Positions 1-5,896 of a stretch of DNA of 9,214 nucleotides are shown here, one piece after another. The stretch comes from Synergistaceae bacterium (GTDB lineage: Bacteria; Synergistota; Synergistia; Synergistales; Synergistaceae): NCBI GenBank assembly GCA_031273585.1, contig JAISRP010000254.1, positions 1 through 9,214 of the forward strand. Reading direction: 5' to 3'. The notes under the pieces are model-generated. The model searched no databases, was not told the DNA's origin, and saw only the letters and a program-made list of their open reading frames with translations. A program made the translations under genes and the position numbers. Within the stretch, counting starts at the first letter, position 1; each line of letters begins with the position of its first letter.

Positions 1-312
1 CCCCCTCGTCTCCATGAGATACGCCGAGACGACGCTCGCCAGATAGGCGCCGATTATAACGGCGACCCTCGTCCAAATCGGCAGGGCCTGCCAGTTTGCC
101 GCTATGAAGCTCAGGATTCCTACGCCTATCATCGACACGCCGAGCGTCAGGACGGCGGCCGGAAGACTGTTCGATACTGTGTAGCTCTCCAGGATTCCGC
201 CCCTCTGTCCCTCGGTGATCAGCCCAAGCTCGACCCACTTCCTAGACTCGCCGGACAGAAATTTGCGCTTTGCCTCAGATATCCTCCGCTCCAATGGACG
301 CGCCTCCCTCAT
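1..312 (-). CDS. DUF2157-type membrane protein, N-terminal part (gene continues past left edge)
   Basis: This partial gene encodes 104 visible residues and is cut by the window edge. A cytoplasmic stretch of about 50 residues carries the motif RKWVELGLITEGQ (residues 24-36). Two hydrophobic segments follow, at about 50-72 and 82-100, joined by AANWQALPIWTR. The 'W-V-E-x-G-L-I' motif followed by 'AANWQAxPxWxR' between helices is the signature I associate with DUF2157 predicted membrane proteins, whose function is unknown. The ATG at 312-310 lies inside the end of the upstream glycosyltransferase gene (overlap 38 bases). An in-frame TTG at 294-292 has a better ribosome site (GAGGGAGG, 8-base spacer) and may be the true start. 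The overlap points to translational coupling in the DHH/glycosyltransferase operon. The family call is from pattern recall, not a search. Confidence 0.75.
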   Translation of the reverse strand, partial: MREARPLERRISEAKRKFLSGESRKWVELGLITEGQRGGILESYTVSNSLPAAVLTLGVSMIGVGILSFIAANWQALPIWTRVAVIIGAYLASVVSAYLMETRG

Positions 313-1444
313 GCCCGACCGACTCCGCCACGAACCTGACTATGTCCCTCGCCGCAAACGGCCTGCCGACCGTGCGGGCCCGCAGCCTCAGCCGCCGCAG
401 CTCGGACGGGGATTTCAGTATATCACCTATCTGCTCCCCGGCACGCCGGTTTTCGTAAATCTTGCGGGCGGCCCCCTGCTCCAGGAGGTAGTCGCAGTTA
501 TACCGTTCGACGCCTGGCAGAGGGTCGAGCAGCAGCATGACCGCCCCGCAGGACGCGGCCTCGGCCGCGGTGAGCCCGCCCGGTTTCATCACGACCACGT
601 CGCTCGCGGCGTAATAGTTCTGCATATCCTTGACGTAACCCCGCACGTTCATGTGTTTGAAGGGGAAGTACTTGTCCCGCATCGTCTCGTACGCCCTCGT
701 ATTGTCCCCGCACAGGACCTCGACGCGCCACTCCGTATGATCCAACATCGAGTCCGCGACGACGCCCAGGGCCCCAGCGCCTATGCCCCCTCCGGTTATG
801 GTCACCATCACCGTGCCATTGCCGACCTCAAGCGCGTGGCGAGACGCCTCCCTGTCCGGCGGACGCGAGTAGACTTTGGCGACCGGTATGCCGAAATTTT
901 TCACAGTGACCTCGGATGCCGGTATGCTGTCGGCCCGGTACTGGCGGGCGGCCTCCTCGCTGCCCACGAACCAGCCGTCGAACCTCGGGTCGCGCTGAAG
1001 CAGGTGGGTGGCGTAGTCGGTCCCGGCGTAGTATATGGGGACGGAGTGCTCCCACGTGTCGAGCAGGGCCGACATGCCGAAGAAGTGAGTGGTTATCACG
1101 GCGTCGGGGCGAAACTCCCTGACCTCGTGATGAAGTTTTCCGAGAAACGCCCTGCTTATGCCCCTCCCGAGCCCGTTCCAGAAGCCCGACACGAGGCCGG
1201 AGCGCACGTCCGTGTCCCTGTAGAGCCTCTCCCACATCCAGGGGTGCCTGCGGGCCAGAAACAGGTACGAGGACGTGACGCAACCATCGAGCCATCGCGG
1301 CGCGTAATTCATGAGGTCCCGGAACATGACCTCGGATTCCGGGTATAGGGCAAGGCACCACTCGCGTATGGCCATGGCCGCCGCGGTATGTCCGGTGCCG
1401 ACCGAGGCGTGGAAGACCGCGAGCCTTATTCCCCCTTGCGGCAT
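275..1444 (-). CDS. MGDG-synthase/UgtP-type glycolipid glycosyltransferase
   Basis: The product is 389 residues, close to the usual family length. The N-terminus (residues 6-24) has VFHASVGTGHTAAAMAI, the glycine-rich signature of the MGDG_synth domain, which binds the lipid acceptor side. The C-terminal half has the GT28-type nucleotide-sugar fold: TITGGGIGAGA near residues 214-224, KPGGLTAAEA starting at K287, and a DPLPGVERYN loop after it. Enzymes of this family move a hexose from UDP-sugar to diacylglycerol at the inner membrane face, making membrane or anchor glycolipids. The exact sugar and acceptor cannot be read here. The ATG at 1444 shares its A with the TGA stop of the DHH gene, so the two are coupled. 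The ribosome site is weak (AAGGG, about 9 bases upstream), which fits coupling. The same frame stays open far upstream into the DHH gene, but the family start at MPQGG is clear. Confidence 0.9.
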   Translation of the reverse strand: MPQGGIRLAVFHASVGTGHTAAAMAIREWCLALYPESEVMFRDLMNYAPRWLDGCVTSSYLFLARRHPWMWERLYRDTDVRSGLVSGFWNGLGRGISRAFLGKLHHEVREFRPDAVITTHFFGMSALLDTWEHSVPIYYAGTDYATHLLQRDPRFDGWFVGSEEAARQYRADSIPASEVTVKNFGIPVAKVYSRPPDREASRHALEVGNGTVMVTITGGGIGAGALGVVADSMLDHTEWRVEVLCGDNTRAYETMRDKYFPFKHMNVRGYVKDMQNYYAASDVVVMKPGGLTAAEAASCGAVMLLLDPLPGVERYNCDYLLEQGAARKIYENRRAGEQIGDILKSPSELRRLRLRARTVGRPFAARDIVRFVAESVGHEGGASIGAEDI

Positions 1445-2487
1445 CAGGAGGAGCCCTTCAGCAGATCGCCAAGCGTGACCCCCATCCCCGACGAGCTCTC
1501 CTTTTGGGCGGCCAGCGCCGCCTGTATGCTGTCCTTTATGCCGCCCTCGTTGTAGTTGGGCGGGAAGTACAGGGCTGCGGCGTCGCCGTGCCCGCCGCCG
1601 CGGATGCGCCGCCCGTCCTTCAGCAGGGAGACGACCCTTCCGGCGAGCCCCCCGCGGCTGCGAAGGGAGACGGCCCAGTTGCCGCCGGGCTTTTTGTAGG
1701 CGAGCGCGACCAAGACCGGCGCGGTGCGTCCCTCCTTCGGCCTGTCCAGTATCATGCCGCAGAAGTCCGACGTGTCGCCGAACTCGAGGTATCCGTCGCC
1801 AAGGAAGGCCATCTCGCCCTGCTCGCCCGGTCCTCCGATGCGGCTCTTGACGAGATGTTCGCTCGCCCTGCCGAACCGCTCCTCCTGACGTGAGACGAAA
1901 TCCGCGACCGCTCCGCGCTCCGATTCGGTGAAGGCCGCGTCCGGGTTCGCCACGAGGCGCGCAAAGGCCCCCCACTCCCCGCACAGCGTCACCATGGCCT
2001 GCCACAGCCTGCCGTCTGGATCCTCGTTTATCCAGAGGTCCCTGTCGTTCGCTATCCTGACTATCTCCTTCAACGCCCCAGCCCGGCGCAGCGCCGATTC
2101 GTCAGCGTTGCCGGCGTGCAGCCAGTTCCAGTAGACCAACGCCCCGCAGCAGCTCATGTCCACGACTATCCACGGCCTGTTGGAAAATTTTTCAAAAGTG
2201 CTGGCGTGATGATCGAAGAGAAACGGCGGCGCCTCGGGGGAAAACGATGCGTCTATCTCGTCCACGGTCGCCTGAAACTGAGGCGAGAGGTCGAGAGCTA
2301 TCATTCGCGTCCCGCTCCTGCGAGTCTCCAGTATGAGGTTGTCAACCTCGCCGTACCCGGTGAGCGACACCCTGATCGGGTCCCCACAGTCATGATGAAC
2401 GTGCCACGCAAGAGCAGCCGCAGCCACCCCGTCAAGATCCGTGTGGCTGATAATATGCAACAGTCCGTTCGATGTTTTCAAAGACAC
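1444..2487 (-). CDS. DHH-family phosphoesterase (nanoRNase/RecJ-like superfamily)
   Basis: This is a 347-residue soluble protein with the DHH metal-phosphoesterase motifs in order. They are SHTDLDG with D17 and D19, IALDLSP with D66, FDHH at D92-H93-H94, and ANDRDLW with D148. Near the C-terminus a DHHA1-like substrate-binding part ends in RGGGHGDAAAL, with GGGH at 297-300. The family uses two Mn ions to cleave phosphodiester bonds in short RNAs, pAp or cyclic dinucleotides; the substrate here cannot be told. I chose the GTG at 2487 because a GGGAGG sits 10 bases before it, a TATAAT promoter lies just upstream, and homology begins only a few residues later. A longer frame from GTG 2631 would place the promoter inside the gene. 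It is the first gene of a leftward operon with the glycosyltransferase. Confidence 0.88.
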   Translation of the reverse strand: MSLKTSNGLLHIISHTDLDGVAAAALAWHVHHDCGDPIRVSLTGYGEVDNLILETRRSGTRMIALDLSPQFQATVDEIDASFSPEAPPFLFDHHASTFEKFSNRPWIVVDMSCCGALVYWNWLHAGNADESALRRAGALKEIVRIANDRDLWINEDPDGRLWQAMVTLCGEWGAFARLVANPDAAFTESERGAVADFVSRQEERFGRASEHLVKSRIGGPGEQGEMAFLGDGYLEFGDTSDFCGMILDRPKEGRTAPVLVALAYKKPGGNWAVSLRSRGGLAGRVVSLLKDGRRIRGGGHGDAAALYFPPNYNEGGIKDSIQAALAAQKESSSGMGVTLGDLLKGSS

Positions 2488-2497
2488 CTTAAAAAAG

Positions 2498-2503
2498 CCT
2501 CCC
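2498..2503 (-). promoter_or_regulatory. Ribosome binding site GGGAGG for the DHH gene
   Basis: GGGAGG on the minus strand lies 10 bases before the GTG at 2487. It decides the short start over the longer frame that opens at 2631. Confidence 0.6.
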
Positions 2504-2529
2504 GCCCCTGCGTCATTCAACCTGCATAT

Positions 2530-2559
2530 ATTATAACTGCAAACGCCCCCGATTTGTAA
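2530..2559 (-). promoter_or_regulatory. Sigma-70-like promoter of the DHH/glycosyltransferase operon
   Basis: On the minus strand a perfect TATAAT at 2535-2530 is preceded, after an 18-base spacer, by TTACAA at 2559-2554, which matches the -35 consensus at only 3 of 6 positions. Predicted transcription would begin near 2523, giving a leader of roughly 36 bases before the GTG at 2487. It is the only AT-rich patch in this stretch. Confidence 0.5.
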
Positions 2560-2630
2560 CGGGAGCGCCAGATCCCGTGGATAAGGCGGCACGGAGCTGA
2601 AATGGGCCCTGCGCGCGGTTTGAGTCCTCA

Positions 2631-2649
2631 CCTCCCTCGCGGAAGGAGG
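2631..2649. repeat. Hairpin-forming inverted repeat CCTCC/GGAGG
   Basis: CCTCC (2631-2635) pairs with GGAGG (2645-2649). After one C-A mismatch, TC/GA pairs inside it and leaves a 3-base GCG loop. No T run follows directly on either strand, so it is not a standard terminator. Confidence 0.4.
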
Positions 2650-2714
2650 GGACCGCTCGCGATGGTGGGAGTGGTCCTTAATTTTGCACGTTGTCTGGAA
2701 TACCGTCGGCTTCT

Positions 2715-2739
2715 CAGGAGGCTCCCCTCTGGCCTCCTG
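2715..2739. repeat. Perfect 8-bp inverted repeat, 9-base loop
   Basis: CAGGAGGC (2715-2722) is the exact reverse complement of GCCTCCTG (2732-2739). No T run follows on either side and no gene ends here, so a terminator role is not supported. It may be part of a dispersed intergenic repeat. Confidence 0.5.
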
Positions 2740-2767
2740 CCATCTGCAACTCCGTTCTTCGTGAAGC

Positions 2768-2915
2768 TCAGGGTGATTTGCGTCGGGGGCGCAGACGCGA
2801 TCGTCCAGGCGTAACAGGCTCGGTCGGCGGCTGAGGCGGTACCGTGCTGTCGACTACCGTGAGCGTGAACGTCTTGGGCGAAGAGAAACCAGTGGAGGTT
2901 CTGTTAGCGTGTATA
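2768..2915 (-). pseudogene. Possible decayed end of an Ig-like-repeat surface protein
   Basis: On the minus strand a short frame ends with [19 protein letters not shown] and then TEPVTPG, before drifting into arginine-rich sequence and a TGA stop at 2768. 'KTFTLTV' followed by a proline/threonine linker is the typical end of bacterial Ig-like (putative-Ig type) repeats in large surface proteins. Upstream the frame runs under the kinase gene and shows no similar pattern, so only a fragment of some 40 residues could remain. The call rests on a short motif and low-complexity sequence, and it could be chance. Confidence 0.25.
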
Positions 2916-2917
2916 AT
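2912..2917 (+). promoter_or_regulatory. Candidate -10 element (TATAAT) for the kinase gene
   Basis: TATAAT stands about 97 bases upstream of the kinase start. The hexamer 17 bases before it (CCAGTG) is a poor -35, so this is a weak call based on the -10 alone. Confidence 0.25.
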
Positions 2918-2997
2918 GTGAGGCAAGATCGGTGTCTCGTCATTCCGCGCCAAGTGCGTCATATACTGGGGCAGCGGAGTGGGACAGGGGATTATCC

Positions 2998-3003
2998 AGG
3001 AGG
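2998..3003 (+). promoter_or_regulatory. Ribosome binding site AGGAGG deciding the kinase start
   Basis: AGGAGG lies 10 bases before ATG 3014. The in-frame ATG at 3005 is only 1 base after it and the one at 2909 has no such site, so 3014 is preferred. Confidence 0.6.
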
Positions 3004-3013
3004 AATGCTTTAT

Positions 3014-5350
3014 ATGGGAACAGATGAATCGCTCTCCGCAAGACTCGCCCGGTTGGAGGCCGAGCATCGCGACCTCGGGAGAAAATACGAGATGATGAGG
3101 GCGTCTTGCGGGCTCCCTGAGGGAGAGGCTGGCGGGCCGCCGTCCGCCGAGAAGCCCAAGCAGGAGAAATACCTGGCTCTGCTGCTCGAGAACATTCAGA
3201 ACATAATACTGCTCCTCGACGAGGAGAAGAGGTTCGTCTACTGTACCGACGCGTTCCTGCGGCGCGCGCGCATCCACGAGTTTGGGCTCATCAACGAACG
3301 TGGTTTTTACGACGTGTTCAGCCACCTGGCCGACGCCCGCGCCACGGACCTGATATTCTCCGCGGTCTGCGGCGTCCTCGGGAACCGGAGCGCCAGGGTC
3401 ATGGAGGAGACGATCGACATCGGGTTTACGGGGGACCCTCGCCGCTACACCATTCACATCACCCCGATGTTCGAGGAGAGCGGGGAGCCCAACGGGGTGA
3501 TAGTGATGTTCCTCGACATGACGGACGTCCTGCGAGCCAAGGAGGAGGCCGAGCTGGCGAACAAGGCCAAGTCGTCGTTTCTGGCGAGGATGAGCCACGA
3601 GATTCGCACGCCGATGAACGCGATCATAGGTCTGAGCGAGCTCGCGCTCAGGGAGACCGTCTCGCCCACCGCGCACGACTACATTACCAGCATCAGGCAG
3701 GCCGGGGAGAACCTCATGTCCATCATCAACGAAATCCTCGACTTCTCGAAGATCGAATCCGGGAGCATGGAGATCACCCCGTCATACTACGAGATGGTAT
3801 CCCTCCTGAATGACGTACTCACGATCATTCGGGTGCGCCTGGGGGAAAAGCCGGTCCGTTTCCTCACGGAGCTCGACCCCTCGATTCCGAACGCCATGAT
3901 CGGCGACGAGGTCCGCGTCCGCCAGATTATGCTGAACCTCCTGAGCAATGCGGTGAAGTACACGCACGAGGGCTTTATCAAATTCAAGGCCGCGTGCTCG
4001 CGAATCTCCGAGGATACGGTGATCCTCTCGTTTTCGATCTCGGACAGCGGCATAGGCATAATGCCTGGGGACATCGACGGGCTGTTCGGCGACTTCGTGC
4101 GAATAGACCACGAACACAACAAGAAGATCGAGGGCACGGGGCTTGGGCTGTCGATCACGAGAAGCCTTTGCCGCGCGATGGGCGGGGACGTGACGGTGAC
4201 GAGCGAGTACGGCAAGGGCTCTACCTTCACGGCGAGCCTCGTCCAGGCGTTCAGGGACGGCCCGCTGCTGGGGGACGTCGGCAAAAAAATAGCCCCTCGC
4301 AAGGAGAGGGGGAGGGTCCGCTTCACAGCCCCGAACTTTCGCGTGCTGATCGTGGACGACGTGAGGACAAACCTGAAGGTGGCGGAGGGGCTGCTTGCGC
4401 CGTACGCCATGAACATCAGCACCTGCGACGGGGGCCTGGAGGCCGTGGCGCTCGTGCGCGAGCACGAGTACGACATCGTGCTCATGGACCACATGATGCC
4501 CGACATGGACGGCATAGCCGCGACCGCCGCCATACGGGCGACCGAGGGCGAGAGATTCCAGACGCTGCCAGTCATAGCGCTGACGGCAAACGCCGTCTCG
4601 GGGATGCGGGAGATGTTCCTAGAGCACGGGTTCAACGACTTCCTCTCGAAGCCAATCGACATAAAAAAGCTGAACGAGCTCATCGAGAGGTGGACCCCGG
4701 AGGACCTGCGGCATTACAAGGGAGACTGGGCCAAGGACGGAACCGAGCTCGAGTGTCCCGACATACCGGGTTGGATACACATAGAGGGGCTGGACGTGGA
4801 GAACGCGATAGAGCGGTTCGCGGGAAACGCCAAGGCCCTGCTGGACGTGATCCAGTCATTCGCGACGCACACGCCCGCCATCTTGGACCTCCTGCGGGCG
4901 CCGATGGAGACCGGAATGAGGGAGTACGCCATAGCAGTCCACGGCATAAAGGGAAGCAGCTACAGCATCGGCGCGAACGACCTGGGAAAGAGGGCGGAGG
5001 AGTTGGAGGCGGCGGCAAAGGCCGGAGATATCCAGTCGGTCAGGACGAAGAACGACGCCTTCATAAGCGCGGCGGAGAACCTGCTAGCGAGCCTGACGTC
5101 GCTGCTCCGGTCCGTGGAGGACGCCCGCGAAAAAATCCGGAGGGATGCCCCGGACAGGAACGCCCTGGAGGCGATCTTAGCGGCCTGCAGGGGATATGAC
5201 GTAGTAGCGATGGAGGACGCCCTGTCGGAGCTGGAGCTGTACGAGTACGACTCCGGCGCAAAGCTGGTGACGTGGCTGCGGGAACAGTTGGAGAACCTGG
5301 AGTACGACTCTATAATCAAGCGCCTGGAGGCCGAGCTGTCGGAGGGGTAA
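3014..5350 (+). CDS. Soluble hybrid histidine kinase: PAS-HisKA-HATPase-receiver-Hpt
   Basis: The 778-residue product has no signal peptide or membrane helix, so it senses a cytoplasmic cue. In order: a short coiled coil (about 6-26), a PAS-like sensor (about 47-172), HisKA with the phospho-accepting H195 in SHEIRTPMN, and a HATPase with N312 (N box), D344 (DSGIGI) and G374 onward (GTGLGL). A receiver domain follows with D448-D449, phospho-acceptor D492 in LMDHMMPD and K546 in LSKP. An Hpt domain has H643 in AVHGIKGSS. The last 75 or so residues form a helical acidic domain ([20 protein letters not shown]), recalled from the tails of other anaerobe hybrid kinases. The full H-D-H relay set is intact, but the final response regulator is not encoded nearby. 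GC-rich with many AGG and ATA codons. Confidence 0.93.
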   Translation: MGTDESLSARLARLEAEHRDLGRKYEMMRASCGLPEGEAGGPPSAEKPKQEKYLALLLENIQNIILLLDEEKRFVYCTDAFLRRARIHEFGLINERGFYDVFSHLADARATDLIFSAVCGVLGNRSARVMEETIDIGFTGDPRRYTIHITPMFEESGEPNGVIVMFLDMTDVLRAKEEAELANKAKSSFLARMSHEIRTPMNAIIGLSELALRETVSPTAHDYITSIRQAGENLMSIINEILDFSKIESGSMEITPSYYEMVSLLNDVLTIIRVRLGEKPVRFLTELDPSIPNAMIGDEVRVRQIMLNLLSNAVKYTHEGFIKFKAACSRISEDTVILSFSISDSGIGIMPGDIDGLFGDFVRIDHEHNKKIEGTGLGLSITRSLCRAMGGDVTVTSEYGKGSTFTASLVQAFRDGPLLGDVGKKIAPRKERGRVRFTAPNFRVLIVDDVRTNLKVAEGLLAPYAMNISTCDGGLEAVALVREHEYDIVLMDHMMPDMDGIAATAAIRATEGERFQTLPVIALTANAVSGMREMFLEHGFNDFLSKPIDIKKLNELIERWTPEDLRHYKGDWAKDGTELECPDIPGWIHIEGLDVENAIERFAGNAKALLDVIQSFATHTPAILDLLRAPMETGMREYAIAVHGIKGSSYSIGANDLGKRAEELEAAAKAGDIQSVRTKNDAFISAAENLLASLTSLLRSVEDAREKIRRDAPDRNALEAILAACRGYDVVAMEDALSELELYEYDSGAKLVTWLREQLENLEYDSIIKRLEAELSEG

Positions 5351-5404
5351 CTGCAGCAGCAGCAGTATGTCGTGCGCGCCCTGGCAGATGCGATCGTCTG
5401 ACGG

Positions 5405-5515
5405 TTACGGACAGCGGATGTCGCGAGCTCGCCCTCCGCTTCTGCGGTACTGGTTTGGCGAAACGCCGTAGCGTTTCTTGAACGCATAGCAAAAATGATC
5501 TAACCTGATAGTCAT
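5405..5515 (-). pseudogene. Truncated AraC-family regulator (C-terminal helix-turn-helix remnant)
   Basis: On the minus strand 36 codons read from ATG 5515 to TAA 5405. They contain LDHFCYAFKKRYGVSPNQYR followed by RSGG. This is the classic end of the AraC/XylS DNA-binding domain (consensus 'hFsraFKkryGvsPsqyR'). Similarity stops just upstream of LDHF, where the first helix-turn-helix and the ligand domain should be, and a TGA closes the frame 4 codons before the ATG. The gene is therefore a 5'-truncated fragment with no function expected. It lies at the point where the base composition turns AT-rich, so an insertion or deletion probably cut it there. Confidence 0.75.
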
Positions 5516-5614
5516 ATAAGAGAATCACAAGAAAAACACTCCCGCGAAAAAAACATAGTACATAATAGATGAAGATTAATTGCGGCGTAGGATCAAAATA
5601 GCCGACAAGTAAGC

Positions 5615-5630
5615 TTGAAATAAAATTCAA
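5615..5630 (+). promoter_or_regulatory. Small palindrome TTGAA-N6-TTCAA, possible operator
   Basis: A 5-bp inverted repeat with a 6-base ATAAAA centre sits 3 bases before the ribosome site of the first operon gene. It could be an operator or a weak hairpin masking translation. It is short enough to arise by chance in AT-rich DNA. Confidence 0.25.
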
Positions 5631-5633
5631 TAT

Positions 5634-5639
5634 AGGAGG
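5634..5639 (+). promoter_or_regulatory. Strong ribosome binding site AGGAGG for the small membrane protein
   Basis: A consensus AGGAGG stands 9 bases before ATG 5649. It is the main evidence that the very short gene downstream is translated. Confidence 0.7.
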
Positions 5640-5648
5640 ACAAGTCGT

Positions 5649-5777
5649 ATGCTAAAATTCCTAGCTATACTACTTGTGATCGTGATGCTCATTACAACGA
5701 TAGCGGCCGTGGATATGTTCGGTTGGGAATTTTTGTTGGTGGCGTTGTGCTGGGGACTGGTTCGATTGTTTATTTAG
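5649..5777 (+). CDS. Small hydrophobic membrane protein, 42 aa as read (probably frame-broken)
   Basis: The ATG follows an ideal AGGAGG. Residues 2-20 (LKFLAILLVIVMLITTIAA) form one membrane helix. After VDMFGWE a second hydrophobic stretch runs to the TAG at 5775. I do not recognise a family. Past the TTTTT run at 5730-5734 another frame stays open and encodes a glycine-rich helix plus a charged tail that ends exactly on the dynamin start. Adding one T would join the two parts into a protein of about 82 residues. So this may be a real 42-residue protein, the truncated product of a frameshift mutation or sequencing error, or the upstream part of a recoded gene. It heads the dynamin operon and may act as a membrane partner of the GTPases. 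Confidence 0.6.
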   Translation: MLKFLAILLVIVMLITTIAAVDMFGWEFLLVALCWGLVRLFI

Positions 5778-5896
5778 ACCATGAACTGAAAAAGAGGGCC
5801 TTTGTTGAGCGAGTAATGCAGGGGGCAGGCGGTTGCCTGTATAAATCTACTATAATGAAGATCATGACTCAATATGAAGACGAGAGGGATGAATGA
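5723..5896 (+). CDS. Second-frame continuation of the small membrane gene (helix plus charged tail)
   Basis: In the frame one base off from the 42-residue gene, an open stretch encodes IFVGGVVLGTGSIVYL, a glycine-rich membrane helix. A charged cytoplasmic tail follows (DHELKKRAFVERVMQ ... TQYEDERDE). Its TGA (5894-5896) overlaps both possible ATG codons of the first dynamin gene, the usual layout of coupled operon genes and good evidence that this frame is used. It has no good start of its own: TTG 5723 has only a weak upstream GTGGA. The more likely reading is that it is the real C-terminal part of the gene starting at 5649, separated by a one-base loss in the T run. An independent overlapping gene is possible. 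Confidence 0.45.
   Translation: MGIFVGGVVLGTGSIVYLDHELKKRAFVERVMQGAGGCLYKSTIMKIMTQYEDERDE

Larger units (their letters stand above)
2560..2997. other. Divergent intergenic region with hairpins and gene debris
   Basis: No intact gene is visible between the leftward DHH operon and the rightward kinase. Open frames exist on both strands, but they are GC-driven and lack ribosome sites. The stretch holds two inverted repeats (2631-2649 and 2715-2739), a short GGACC/GGTCC pair (2650-2654 with 2673-2677) followed by TTAATTTT, a probable protein-gene remnant on the minus strand (2768-2915), and a candidate kinase promoter. Confidence 0.6.
5516..5648 (+). other. AT-rich leader before the dynamin operon
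   Basis: By direct count 18 of 60 bases in 5521-5580 are G or C, far below the flanking kinase gene. No RNA gene or terminator is visible. The operon promoter is expected here, but no -35/-10 pair with proper spacing stands out. CATAAT near 5561 is the best -10-like hexamer. Confidence 0.5.

Noticed and set aside
275..2005. A single 576-codon minus-strand frame covering the glycosyltransferase and half of the DHH gene
   Set aside because: The upstream 187 codons are arginine/glycine-rich shadow of the DHH gene; family similarity starts at the ATG at 1444.
2488..2631. A 48-residue N-terminal extension of the DHH protein from GTG 2631
   Set aside because: It lacks a spaced ribosome site, contains the promoter, and precedes the first family motif with unrelated sequence.
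2617..2655. GTTTGAG-like stretch with a hairpin as a CRISPR repeat
   Set aside because: It occurs once, with no regularly spaced copies and no cas genes.
2768..4683. Long minus-strand frames opposite the histidine kinase
   Set aside because: They are GC-driven antisense frames; the plus strand encodes every kinase motif in order.
5352..5364. Short CAG repeat after the kinase stop
   Set aside because: Only about four units; too short to be meaningful.
5460..5477. Hairpin GAAACGC-CGTA-GCGTTTC as a terminator of the kinase gene
   Set aside because: It falls in the AraC remnant, where the bases encode the conserved KKRYGVS motif, and no T run follows.
5851..5856. TATAAT as a promoter for the first GTPase
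   Set aside because: It lies in the translated tail of the small gene and has no -35 match at 16-18 bases.
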